Assembly (NCBI RefSeq): GCF_041261445.1
Contig: NZ_JBGCCU010000018.1
Coordinates: 62,001-126,000, forward strand
Reading direction: 5' to 3'
DNA length: 64,000 nucleotides
Source: Catenulispora sp. EB89
GTDB taxonomy: Bacteria > Actinomycetota > Actinomycetes > Streptomycetales > Catenulisporaceae
The notes beneath the pieces were generated by a model, which was not told where the DNA came from, searched no databases, and saw only the letters and a list, made by a program, of their open reading frames with translations. A program made the position numbers and the translations under genes. Of this stretch, positions 1 to 8,814 are shown piece after piece (the stretch's first letter is position 1; each line of letters starts with the position of its first letter).

Positions 1-783
1 GACCAACGCGAGGCAGTTACCAGGCGAGTGAACGACGTGGCGAGGGTGGACCGCACACTCGCCGGGCAGTTGTCCGCGATCTCTCAACGCAAGCAGCGGG
101 TCGAGGCGGATCACAGCAGACGGATCACGTCGGAACTCGAGCGGATCCGAACCGCCCACGTCCAAGACCGGCTCCGTCGCCACACCATTCACCAGGGTAT
201 CAAGGGCATCAATGGCCTGGGTCCGGCCGCGGCGGCCACACTCAGCGCACACGGTGTCCGTAGCGCGGCCGACGTCCAGATCGCGCTCGTCGCCGGAAGC
301 GCCGCGTACTCCTCACGTATGGCGTATTTCCTGCTGCCCGGCGGCAGCAGGACGCGGATCGAGGGGATAGGGGAGGTCAAGGCTAAGGCGCTGCTCGCGT
401 GGCGGGACGGCCTGACCCGTGAGGCGCTGCGCAGCGCGCCGACTTCGCTGCCGGCCGGCCAGGAGTCCGCCCTGCGGAACGCCAAGAGCGCCGACCTCGC
501 AAGCCTTGATGCCGAGTACCGCATAGCCGAAGACTCAGCGCGGCTGGAGAAGACCAACCTCAACGTCAGGGCGGCTCAGGAAGCGACCCGGCTGGCCGAT
601 CGGCACAAGGAGTTGTCGGCCGAGCTGGCGGGCGGCCGAGTGAAGTTCTCTTCGGAAGCGGCGGCGCTGCGAGACCAGGTGAACCAACGGAATCGGGTGG
701 TCGCCGCCGCCGACGTGGAGCGGCGCGGTTGCCGCCGGTTGCGGCTTCACCGGTATTTGGTGTTCGCCGTCTTCGGTTCATGA
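1..783 (+). CDS. Helix-hairpin-helix coiled-coil protein, C-terminal part (5' truncated by window edge)
   Basis: The reading frame is open from base 1, so the gene most likely begins upstream; an internal GTG at 28 is the first possible start inside the window. The visible 260 residues are a charged helical region (roughly residues 1-50 from the GTG), a helix-hairpin-helix pair (IKGINGLGPAAAATL near 58-72 and IEGIGEVKAKALL near 111-123), then another long Ala/Glu/Arg-rich coiled coil. HhH pairs usually contact DNA backbone non-specifically. Coiled-coil plus HhH tails of this kind occur at the C-terminus of COG4248-type proteins (protein kinase fused to HhH); that the missing N-terminus is a kinase is an inference. 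The next gene, 40 bp downstream, encodes a membrane-anchored Mrr-type nuclease, so a DNA-related function is plausible. The last 30 residues (Arg-rich, then FAVFGS) look unconserved. Confidence 0.6.
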   Translation, partial: DQREAVTRRVNDVARVDRTLAGQLSAISQRKQRVEADHSRRITSELERIRTAHVQDRLRRHTIHQGIKGINGLGPAAAATLSAHGVRSAADVQIALVAGSAAYSSRMAYFLLPGGSRTRIEGIGEVKAKALLAWRDGLTREALRSAPTSLPAGQESALRNAKSADLASLDAEYRIAEDSARLEKTNLNVRAAQEATRLADRHKELSAELAGGRVKFSSEAAALRDQVNQRNRVVAAADVERRGCRRLRLHRYLVFAVFGS

Positions 784-823
784 AGATGGCGTCATTCGAG
801 CACGCGACCGCGGAGGTGGTGTC

Positions 824-1522
824 GTGACACGCAGACGGACCTCGACGACGACGGACGTGACGATCCTTGCGGGCCGGCTCGTGACGGTGACTGTGGTGGC
901 TGTGGTGGCTGTGGTGAAAGCCGTGGTCAGAATGCCGTCGCTACTCTTGTTGCTCGCACCGGTGCTGTTGGTCGTGGCTGTTGACGGCGGCGCTGGAGAT
1001 CCCTTGCGCAGCGCAGTCCTGATCATCGGGACTATCGCGGGCACCGGACTCTTCGGGCGCTGGCGGTACCGGAGATGGCTGCAGAGCCAGGCCGACAGAG
1101 CGGCCGCGGAGCAGCTGCAGGCGCTTCGTGCGCGGGAGATCGCCACCTACCACGCCATGAACCCACGGCAGTTCGAGGAAGCGCTGGCTTATCTCTGCGC
1201 CAGAGACGGGTGTTCGCAGACCTCTGTCGTCGGAGGCTCCGGCGATCTGGGGGCGGACGTCGTCGCCGTCACCCCGGATGGTCGGCGACTCGTCATCCAG
1301 GCCAAACGCTACGCACAGGGAAACAATGTGTCCGGCCCGGATCTCCAGCGGTTCGGAGGGACTTGTTTCGCGATTCATGGAGCACACGTCGCCGTTGTCA
1401 TCACGACTGGTGGTTTCACCAGGCAGGCGCGCGACTACGCGGCCAGACTCGGGATCCGGCTGATCGACAATGACAGCCTCGCCGCTTGGGCATCGGGGAC
1501 AGGCCGGGCGCCGTGGCACTGA
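824..1522 (+). CDS. Membrane-anchored Mrr-type restriction endonuclease domain protein
   Basis: This is a 232-residue protein starting at GTG. Residues 20-80 hold two hydrophobic segments (about 38-54 and 62-80) followed by basic RWRYRRW, so the C-terminal domain should face the cytoplasm. Residues 110-222 form a PD-(D/E)xK fold of the Mrr type: NPRQFEEALAYL, then GGSGDLGADVV (Asp145) and LVIQAKRY (Gln159, Lys161) match the catalytic D...QxK pattern, ending with an RLIDNDSLAAW motif typical of this family. Such proteins cleave DNA, sometimes only modified DNA; the TM-fused actinobacterial form has no well-defined target that I know of. No methyltransferase or specificity gene is nearby, which argues against a classical R-M system. 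It may be co-transcribed with the preceding HhH gene. Confidence 0.8.
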   Translation: MTRRRTSTTTDVTILAGRLVTVTVVAVVAVVKAVVRMPSLLLLLAPVLLVVAVDGGAGDPLRSAVLIIGTIAGTGLFGRWRYRRWLQSQADRAAAEQLQALRAREIATYHAMNPRQFEEALAYLCARDGCSQTSVVGGSGDLGADVVAVTPDGRRLVIQAKRYAQGNNVSGPDLQRFGGTCFAIHGAHVAVVITTGGFTRQARDYAARLGIRLIDNDSLAAWASGTGRAPWH

Positions 1523-1644
1523 TCGTCACGGGTACCAACGATGTTCATACCTCATGATCGCGGTCTGCTGGCTGCCGGGCGCCGCCGTGCTACTCCCGCA
1601 CGACGGCGCCCGCTGACGCCCGACGGCGCCCGATCCACCACTAA

Positions 1645-4600
1645 CTACGGCGCATAACTCACCACCGGGTTCGTCACCAGATGCGTGTCGGTCAGCGACC
1701 CGTCCCCGCCGGTGAACGCCACCAGCACCTTCGGCGGCAGCGTGACCGCCGCGTCCAGCACCTGCGTTCCGTCCAGCGTGACCACGACGTGCGATGCCGC
1801 GGTGATCGTGACGGTCACTGCGTGCGCCCCGGTGTTCCGGATCGCCGGGATCGCCGTGTTGGACGCGACCGCGTTCAGGTTGGCGTTGCCGAAGGTCGCC
1901 GTGCCGACCGCGCACCATGACGAGTGTCCGTAGATCCCCATGTCGCCGTAGGTGTTCAGGGAGACGAACGTTGCCGGCAGGGCCGCGACGCCGAGGCCGC
2001 CGCCGGTCTGGCCGAGTGCGGTGTTCGTGGTCTGCGACGCGTCCAGCAGGGCGAACGTCATGCCGTCCGCGCCCTGCGTCGCCGATCCGGACACCGTCGC
2101 CGAGAACGAGGCCGTCAGCCCGATCGGGTTCACCGCGGTGCTGTTGACGACGGTACCGGCCGAGCCCGTGGTGCCGTCGGAGGTCAGCGTGGCCGTACCG
2201 CCCGGTGCGGCGGTGGTTCCCGCCCCGACCACGGCCGTGCCGTTCGCGCGCCAGGTGGCGTCGGTCAGTGCGGGCAGGGTCGCGGTGGCGCCGCCGGTGC
2301 CGCCGTAGCCGGACAGGGCCACGGTGACGGTCCCGGAGGTCGTGGTGACGCCGAACTGCGAGCCCTGCGACCCGGCGGCGGACGAGGTCGGCGTGAACGT
2401 CACGGGCACCGTGACCGTCCCGGCCGGGGCGACGCTCACCCCCGTCGCCGGCAGCGTCGCGGTGAACGCGCCAGTTGGCGCTGTCACCGAGGTCACGGTC
2501 TCGGTGATGCCGCCGTTGTTGGTCAGTACGACGTTCTGCGCGGCGGTGCCGCCGATCGCGACGTTGCCGAACGCGACCGAGCCCGGGTTCGCGGTCAGCG
2601 CCTGGCCGACCGGCGCCGAGTTCCCGGGCGCGATGCTCAGGCCGCTGACGGCGATGACGTTGTTCAGCCCGCCGGTGCTCCCGGTGAACCCGGCGAACGC
2701 GCTCGCCGGGACGACCCCGGCGGCCGGCGCGTAGTTCAGTAGCTGTGTGCCGTCCACCGATACCTTCACCGAGGAACCGGCGACCGTGACAGTGACCTGA
2801 TGTGCCGTCGACCCCCAGGGGGCGGGCAGTTTCGCCGCCGCGAGGCAGTTGACGTCCTGTCCGCCGTCGCCCGGGCCCTGCGCGAGGCACACGTAGTCGC
2901 CGTAGCCGAGCTTGCCGTTCCACGACGAGGCACCGACCACCGCGAGCCCGGTCAGGCCGGAGAAGCCCATCCCGCCGCCCGCCGCGCCCACCCCGGTCGC
3001 CGCGCCCTTGGCGGCGTCGACCAGCGCGAAGCTGAAGCCGTCGCCGCCGGTGCCGCCGCTCATCCGCGCGGTGAACGAAGCGGTCAGGCCGTTCGTCGGG
3101 ACCGCGGAGGTGTAGAACGCCGAGCCCCGCTGGTTGTTCGCCGCCGGGGTCAGTTGGATGGTGCCCGCCGCACCGGCCGGCAGCGTCGCCGCGCCGTTCG
3201 CCTGCCACGAGGTCGGCGGTGTCGGCAGGACCGGCACACCGGTGCCGGTGATCGGCTCGTTCATCACGCCCTGCCCGCTGTCGGGCGTCAACGTGTACTG
3301 AGTCGCCTGAGCCCCGGTCGCCGAAGGCTTGAACTGGACGGTGACCGTGATCGTCTGGTCCGCGCCCAGGACGAGGCCCTCGGGGATCGGGTTCGGGACG
3401 TTGAAGTCGCCGCCGGGTGCCTTCGCCTTGGACAGCGTGGTCGGGATGTTGCCGGTGTTGGACACCGTGAACGAGGCCGAGGCGGTGGCCCCGACCGGGA
3501 CGTTCCCGAACGCCAGGGTCGAGGGGCTGAACACCAGGTCGGCCTGGCCGGTGATGGCCGAGGCCGAGATCGGCACGGTCAGCGTCCCGGAGGTGGAGCT
3601 CACGGTGACCGAGGTGTTGTCCGTGGCCGCGACGGTCGGGGCGTAGGTGATGCTGAAGGCGAAGGTGCCGCCGGCCGGGACCACGGTGCCGGCCGCCGGC
3701 AGTCCGGTGACCGTATAAGGGTTCGTGGGTGCGGTCGTGCCGCTGATCGTCTCAGGGCCCGTACCCGTGTTGGTGACGGTCACGTTGACCGTGTCCGTTG
3801 TCCCCGTCGGCTGCTGGGCGAAGGCGACCGTGCCCGGCGAGGCGCTGAAGCCGGGCTTGACGCCGTAGCCGGTCACGCCGACGCCGACCGTGCCGGAGTC
3901 GGTGGCGAAGTCGACGATCCCGGTCACCGAGCCCGCGGCCGTCGGCGCGAACGTCACCGGCAGCGACAGCGTGCCGCCGGTGGTCAGCGTCACCGGCAGC
4001 GTGGGCGCCGTCACCGAGAACGGCGCGGCCGCGGTGATCTGCGAGATCGTCACCGGCTTGGTCGCGGTCACGGTGAGAGTGGCGGTGCCGGAGGCCCCGA
4101 CGTTCACCTTGCCCAGGTCCACCGTGGCCGCGGTTAGCGCCGCCGTGGTCGGCGAGCCGAAGCCCATGACAGTGCCCTGCGTCGAGCCGTTCTGCACGTC
4201 GCCGCGCGTTCCGACGTAGACCTTCCCGCTGTCGGTGGCCGGGGTGGCGAACTTGGACGTGAACCCGATCGGCCAGGAGCCCAGCAGGGCCAGGTTCCCG
4301 TTGCCGTCCGGCACGGCGTTGTACGCGCGCAGCTGGCCGCCGGTGCCGAAGGAGCCGCCGGAGTACTCGACCCACACCACCGCGGTCCCGGAGGTGCTGC
4401 CCGTGGAGGTGACGACCGGCGCGCCGGAGGTGTAGCCGAAGCCGCCGCCGCTGCTGGTGCCGGCCAGGCTCAGCACCGGGGTCCCGGTGCCGTCGAGGCC
4501 GTACTTCAGGGCCCGCAGCGGTGCGCCGTTGTCGACGACGTAGACGTAGCCGCCGTCGCCGCCCCAGAACGCCGGGTGGTCCCACTGCCCGCCCGTGCCC

Positions 4601-5778
4601 GGTGTCATGGTGCTGACATCGGCGTCGGTGCCGCCGGGACCCTGCGCCATGCCGCCGAGGTTGTCGCGGTCGAGCAGGAAGACCCGGCCGTCCTTGCCCT
4701 GCTGCACCAGCAGGTGCGGGTGGGCCGCGGTGCCGAAGTTGTCCGGCAGCGCCATCGGGCCGCCGGAGGCGAGGTCCTTGTCCGCGCTGTCCAGGTCGTG
4801 CGCGTTCGTCGGCGAGAAGAAGTCCGCTGTCGCCAGCGAGCCGTCGGCGTTGACCTTCAGGTGCACCACCGCCTCGGACAGATACGGCGGCGGGTTGGAT
4901 CCGGGCGCCGCGGTCGGCGAGACGCCGTTGCCGGTCGAGACGTACATCTCGCCGTCGGCGTCGGCGACGATCCCGCCGCCGGACTGCCAGATGCCCCCGC
5001 CGCCGCCGGCCCAGGTGACCTCGGAGGCCCACATCGAGGTCTGCTTGCCGGCCGTGGAGACGCCGACGACGTAGCCGCGGTAGGGGCCGTTGTCGCAGTG
5101 CGAGCCGAAGGCCGCGTAGACGACGCCGTTGAGCAGCAGCAGCCCGGGCCGCTGCATCTCGTGCTCGGCGTCGAAGGGCACGTTCTGCGGGTCGTTCGAG
5201 GGCGTGCCGCCGATCCGCACCGGGAAGCCGGCCTTCTCGGTGCCGTCCACCGGCGACACCGCGTGCACATACCAGTTGGGGCTGTTGATATCCGCGCCGT
5301 CATTCACCTTGGCCGTGAAATAGACGTATCCCGAGGCCGGATCGTAAACCGGGGTCGAGGTCACGCCGATATTCGGATAAAGGTCGGTGCACTGGCTCCA
5401 GACTTTCGTGATCGGCCAGGCCGGACCCACGTCGTCGGTCCATCGGATCGCCCCGGTGGCGGGGTCCAGACCGTATATCTTGTCATTCTCGGTCGCCGCG
5501 ACCACGGTGTTCTTGGCGACGATCGGCTGTGCGTACACCTGGCCGTCGACCGGGGTGCTGAACAATTGCCCGAACGAGGACGACGCGACGCCGGCCGGCG
5601 TCAGCGCGGGCTCGTTCCGGTCCCATCCGGTCCTGTAAGTATCCTGCGATACAGTGGTGACGTCGGCCCGGACCGTGGATGAGGGCAAGGCGAGTACCGC
5701 CGAGACGAGTGCGGCGACGACGGCCACGGCCAGCGCCGGCCGTACTCGCCTTCGCGTGATTCTGCCCGAAAGAAGCAC
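1645..5778 (-). CDS. Secreted PQQ-propeller / choice-of-anchor / L-type lectin-like multidomain protein
   Basis: A 1377-residue exported protein. GTG start at 5778 is preceded by AGGGGG at good spacing. Residues 1-38 are a signal peptide (RRRVRP, then a hydrophobic stretch ending STVRA). Residues about 40-540 form a PQQ-type beta-propeller (repeated blades such as GQVYAQPIVAKNTVVAATEN, DKIYGLDPATGAIRW). Then come ASH/choice-of-anchor-D Ig-like modules at about 545-640, 643-740, 743-850 and 1058-1155 (pattern LAFGNVPVGATASASFTVSNTG). Two L-type lectin-like jellyroll domains lie at about 854-1053 and 1169-1377 (DGFSFALVDA; DGMTFALLDA). No catalytic motif or sortase/anchor signal is evident. A role in binding surface or environmental polysaccharide is inferred. 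It is divergent from a membrane glycosyltransferase operon, which may make its ligand or its host polymer. Confidence 0.85.
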   Translation of the reverse strand: MLLSGRITRRRVRPALAVAVVAALVSAVLALPSSTVRADVTTVSQDTYRTGWDRNEPALTPAGVASSSFGQLFSTPVDGQVYAQPIVAKNTVVAATENDKIYGLDPATGAIRWTDDVGPAWPITKVWSQCTDLYPNIGVTSTPVYDPASGYVYFTAKVNDGADINSPNWYVHAVSPVDGTEKAGFPVRIGGTPSNDPQNVPFDAEHEMQRPGLLLLNGVVYAAFGSHCDNGPYRGYVVGVSTAGKQTSMWASEVTWAGGGGGIWQSGGGIVADADGEMYVSTGNGVSPTAAPGSNPPPYLSEAVVHLKVNADGSLATADFFSPTNAHDLDSADKDLASGGPMALPDNFGTAAHPHLLVQQGKDGRVFLLDRDNLGGMAQGPGGTDADVSTMTPGTGGQWDHPAFWGGDGGYVYVVDNGAPLRALKYGLDGTGTPVLSLAGTSSGGGFGYTSGAPVVTSTGSTSGTAVVWVEYSGGSFGTGGQLRAYNAVPDGNGNLALLGSWPIGFTSKFATPATDSGKVYVGTRGDVQNGSTQGTVMGFGSPTTAALTAATVDLGKVNVGASGTATLTVTATKPVTISQITAAAPFSVTAPTLPVTLTTGGTLSLPVTFAPTAAGSVTGIVDFATDSGTVGVGVTGYGVKPGFSASPGTVAFAQQPTGTTDTVNVTVTNTGTGPETISGTTAPTNPYTVTGLPAAGTVVPAGGTFAFSITYAPTVAATDNTSVTVSSTSGTLTVPISASAITGQADLVFSPSTLAFGNVPVGATASASFTVSNTGNIPTTLSKAKAPGGDFNVPNPIPEGLVLGADQTITVTVQFKPSATGAQATQYTLTPDSGQGVMNEPITGTGVPVLPTPPTSWQANGAATLPAGAAGTIQLTPAANNQRGSAFYTSAVPTNGLTASFTARMSGGTGGDGFSFALVDAAKGAATGVGAAGGGMGFSGLTGLAVVGASSWNGKLGYGDYVCLAQGPGDGGQDVNCLAAAKLPAPWGSTAHQVTVTVAGSSVKVSVDGTQLLNYAPAAGVVPASAFAGFTGSTGGLNNVIAVSGLSIAPGNSAPVGQALTANPGSVAFGNVAIGGTAAQNVVLTNNGGITETVTSVTAPTGAFTATLPATGVSVAPAGTVTVPVTFTPTSSAAGSQGSQFGVTTTSGTVTVALSGYGGTGGATATLPALTDATWRANGTAVVGAGTTAAPGGTATLTSDGTTGSAGTVVNSTAVNPIGLTASFSATVSGSATQGADGMTFALLDASQTTNTALGQTGGGLGVAALPATFVSLNTYGDMGIYGHSSWCAVGTATFGNANLNAVASNTAIPAIRNTGAHAVTVTITAASHVVVTLDGTQVLDAAVTLPPKVLVAFTGGDGSLTDTHLVTNPVVSYAP

Positions 5779-5968
5779 TTTACCCCCTGCGCGGATCCGG
5801 ATCCCGGCGATTGTGCCGGAAGCCGGAAACTACCAGCGCCCAAGCGCCCCGGCGTTCGCGGTGCGCAACAATTTACACTCCGTTCCCAGAGGGTTGGCTT
5901 TGGCCATGGGAAAGTGTTGAGTGCGGGCCACACCGGGTCGACCGGTCGCGTTCAGGGGGATCCACTCA
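5779..5968. promoter_or_regulatory. Divergent intergenic region between secreted lectin gene and GT2 operon
   Basis: This 190-bp gap must hold the promoters for both divergent genes. Each start has a strong purine-rich ribosome site (AGGGGG on both sides). I see no convincing -10/-35 pair and no recognisable riboswitch core. Confidence 0.4.
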
Positions 5969-7219
5969 ATGTTCTCAATCGCCATCGTCTTGTTCTCCGC
6001 GTTCCAATTCGGTGTCGCGGCTTTCACCTTGTGGTGGATGCTGCACGCCTGGCGCACCCCGGAGACGCTCGAATCCACGAAGTTCGCAGCCCCCGACGGC
6101 GACTGCGGCCTGTCGTTCTCGCTCCTGGTGCCGGCGCGGCACGAGCAGGAGGTCCTGGACCGCACGGTGACGCGGCTGTTGGAGTCGACGCACACCGACT
6201 ACGAGGTCCTGGTCATCGTCGGCCACGACGACCCGGAGACCGCCGAGGTGGCGCATGCTCTGGCCGCGCGGAACGCGGGCCGGGTCAGGGTGGTCACCGA
6301 CTACCACGAGAAGAAGAACAAGCCCAAGGCCCTGAACAACGCGCTGCCGCACTGTCGCGGCGACGTCGTCGGGGTCTTCGACGCCGAGGACCAGGTGCAT
6401 CCGGAGCTGCTGGCGCACGTCGACCACGCGTTCCGGGACACCGACGCCGCGGTGGTGCAGGGCGGCGTGCAGCTCATCAACTACCACTCGTCCTGGTACA
6501 GCCTGCGCAACTGCCTGGAGTACTTCTTCTGGTTCCGCAGCCGGCTGCACCTGCACGCCAGCAAGGGTTTCATCCCGCTCGGCGGCAACACCGTGTTCGT
6601 GCGGACCGACCTGCTGCGCGCGAACGGCGGCTGGGACCAGGACTGTCTGGCGGAGGACTGCGATCTCGGTGTCCGCCTGTCGTCGCAGGGGGCGAAGGTG
6701 GTCGTCGCCTACGACTCGGAGATGGTCACCCGCGAGGAGACGCCCGGTTCGGTCGTCGCGCTGATGAAGCAGCGGACTCGCTGGAACCAGGGCTTCCTGC
6801 AGGTGCTGCGGAAGAAGGACTGGAAGCGGCTCCCCACGCGCCGCCAGCGCCTGCTGGCCCGCTACACCCTGATGACGCCGTTCTTCCAGGCGTTCTCCGG
6901 CGTCCTGGTCATGCTCGGCTTCACCGTAGCGCTCATCACGAACGTGCCGATCGGGGTCGCGCTGATCTCGTTCCTGCCGGTGATCCCGATGCTGGCGACG
7001 TTCTTCTTCGAAGCCGTCGGGCTGCACGACTTCGGCAAGCAGTACCAGCTTCCGGTACGGCCGCGGCACTACGTCAAACTGCTCCTCGGCGGCCCGGTCT
7101 ACCAGCTGATCCTGGCTTGGGCGGCACTGCGCGCGGTATGGCGTGAGGCGCGCGGCCGCAAGGACTGGGAACTCACCAAGCACGTCGGCGCGCACCTCGA
7201 AGCCGAGGCCGCACTCTGA
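5969..7219 (+). CDS. Membrane glycosyltransferase family 2
   Basis: A 416-residue inverting GT2 enzyme. I chose ATG 5969 (MFSIAIVLF), which has AGGGGGA upstream, over an in-frame start at 5921. One N-terminal TM segment (about 1-22) precedes a GT-A domain with SLLVPARHE, the nucleotide-sugar/metal motif DAED (about 138), the ED of EDCDLG (about 229) and QRTRW (about 268). These are the D, DxD, ED, QxxRW signature of processive synthases such as cellulose and hyaluronan synthases. Several TM helices follow (about 300-400). It probably transfers sugar from a UDP or GDP donor to a lipid or polymer at the inner membrane face; the substrate is unknown. It is first in a three-gene operon; its stop codon overlaps the next ATG. 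Confidence 0.9.
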   Translation: MFSIAIVLFSAFQFGVAAFTLWWMLHAWRTPETLESTKFAAPDGDCGLSFSLLVPARHEQEVLDRTVTRLLESTHTDYEVLVIVGHDDPETAEVAHALAARNAGRVRVVTDYHEKKNKPKALNNALPHCRGDVVGVFDAEDQVHPELLAHVDHAFRDTDAAVVQGGVQLINYHSSWYSLRNCLEYFFWFRSRLHLHASKGFIPLGGNTVFVRTDLLRANGGWDQDCLAEDCDLGVRLSSQGAKVVVAYDSEMVTREETPGSVVALMKQRTRWNQGFLQVLRKKDWKRLPTRRQRLLARYTLMTPFFQAFSGVLVMLGFTVALITNVPIGVALISFLPVIPMLATFFFEAVGLHDFGKQYQLPVRPRHYVKLLLGGPVYQLILAWAALRAVWREARGRKDWELTKHVGAHLEAEAAL

Positions 7220-8814
7220 TGCGGGGACGGGTTCTGATGCCGGGACGGGTCCTGACGCGGGGTCCCGCTCTGACGTGGGGACGGGCTCTGGACTTCGTCC
7301 GCCGCCACCCCGACCTGTCGGTCTGCCTGCCGCTGGTGGCGCTCATCGTGCTGGTGCAGGGCAAGAACATCGCCAACTTCCCGACCGTCAGCGACGACGA
7401 GGGCACCTACCTGGCGCAGGCCTGGGCCATCCAGCACGGCCACGGCCTCGCGCACTACAGCTACTGGTACGACCACCCGCCGCTGGGCTGGATCCAGATC
7501 GCCGCGCTGTCCTGGATCCCGGCGCTGTTCGACCACGGGACCATGGTCGTGATGCACGCCCGGGTGATCATGCTGCCGGTGACGGCGGTCGCCTCGGCGC
7601 TGGTGTACGTGCTCTGCCGCCGGATCGGCATGGCGCGCTGGGCCGCCGCGCTGGGCGTCGTGGTCTTCGGGCTGTCGCCGCTGTCGGTGACCATGCAGCG
7701 CGAGATCTACCTCGACAACTTCGCCGTGGTGTGGATGGTCGCCGCCTTCGTGCTCGCGCTGTCGCCGAAGCGGCACCTGTGGCACCACGTCGGGTCCGGG
7801 GCCTGCGCGGCGGTCTCGATCCTGTCGAAGGAGACGATGCTGGTCGTCGCGCCGGCGCTGCTGTGGGCCCTGTGGCAGGGCTCTGACAAGGCGACGCGCA
7901 AGTTCTCCGTGGTCGGGTTCCTGTCCGCGGCCGGGCTGATCGTCCTGCAGTATCCGCTCTACGCGCTGCTCAAGGGCGAGCTGTTCGCCGGACCCGGGCA
8001 CAACTCGCTGTTCGGGGCCATCTCCTATCAGCTGGGTCGAACCGGTTCGGGGAACATCCTGCGCAAGGGATCGGTGTCGAACCTGACGCTGCACTGGTGG
8101 CTGGTGCGGGACCCGATCCTGATGTACGCCGGGACGGCGTGCTCGTTCCTGGCGCTGGCGGTGCGGCGGCTGCGGCCGGTCGCGCTGGCCGGCGTCATCC
8201 TGATCGTCGTGGGCGCCCGGCCGAACGGCTACCTGCCGGCGATGTACGTGATCCAGGCGATCCCGTTCTTCGCCGTCTCGATCGCCGGGCTCGCCGACGC
8301 CGTCGTCGAGGTTCTCCTGCGGGAGCGGACGCGAGCCTGGATCCGCGGCTGGTGGCGCTGGGACGTGCCGTGGCGGCGGCTCGACCTGGCCGCGTTCGGC
8401 GGCGTGGTGCTGATCGGGCTGATCGCGCCCCAGTGGCAGACCGGCGACGCGACCGCCGACACGGCGTTCTCCAACGACCAGTACGCCCAGGCCTCGTCCT
8501 GGATCAAGACGCACGTCCCGGACCACGCGCACACCCGGATCGTCGTCGACGACGCGATGTGGCCGGACCTGGCCGACCAGGGCTTCCAGCCCGGGCTCGG
8601 GGTGATCTGGTTCTACAAGGTGGACCTGGACCCGGCGGTCGCGCGGACCTTGCCGGACGGGTGGAAGGACATCGACTACGTCGTCTCGACGTCCGTGATC
8701 CGGCAGGACCCGAACGGGCTGCCGACGGTGCGGGCGGCCATGGGGCACGCCGGGGTCGTGGCGACCTTCGGGACCGGGGATCAGCGGATCGACATTCTGA
8801 AGGTGAATCGGTGA
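7219..8814 (+). CDS. GT39-like (ArnT/PMT-type) polytopic glycosyltransferase
   Basis: A 531-residue multi-spanning protein whose ATG overlaps the stop of the GT2 gene, implying translational coupling. After one TM segment (about 34-48) the first extracytoplasmic loop carries SDDEGTYLAQAW (Asp59, Asp60, Glu61), the acidic motif GT-C enzymes use to activate the acceptor. This is followed by HPPLGW and about ten more hydrophobic segments, then a soluble C-terminal domain (about 420-531). GT-C enzymes take polyprenyl-phosphate-linked sugars and glycosylate protein or lipid acceptors outside the membrane. The paired GT2 could supply the polyprenyl-phosphate sugar; this pathway link is inferred. 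Confidence 0.88.
   Translation: MRGRVLMPGRVLTRGPALTWGRALDFVRRHPDLSVCLPLVALIVLVQGKNIANFPTVSDDEGTYLAQAWAIQHGHGLAHYSYWYDHPPLGWIQIAALSWIPALFDHGTMVVMHARVIMLPVTAVASALVYVLCRRIGMARWAAALGVVVFGLSPLSVTMQREIYLDNFAVVWMVAAFVLALSPKRHLWHHVGSGACAAVSILSKETMLVVAPALLWALWQGSDKATRKFSVVGFLSAAGLIVLQYPLYALLKGELFAGPGHNSLFGAISYQLGRTGSGNILRKGSVSNLTLHWWLVRDPILMYAGTACSFLALAVRRLRPVALAGVILIVVGARPNGYLPAMYVIQAIPFFAVSIAGLADAVVEVLLRERTRAWIRGWWRWDVPWRRLDLAAFGGVVLIGLIAPQWQTGDATADTAFSNDQYAQASSWIKTHVPDHAHTRIVVDDAMWPDLADQGFQPGLGVIWFYKVDLDPAVARTLPDGWKDIDYVVSTSVIRQDPNGLPTVRAAMGHAGVVATFGTGDQRIDILKVNR

Noticed and set aside
5779-5968. Riboswitch in the leader of the GT2 operon
   Set aside because: No c-di-GMP, c-di-AMP or other recognisable core could be matched by eye.
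8097-8810. 238-codon open extension upstream of the second GT39-like gene
   Set aside because: It is out-of-frame with the real upstream gene, Arg/Pro/Gly-rich, and lies entirely inside that gene; GTG 8811 with the 4-bp overlap is the natural start.
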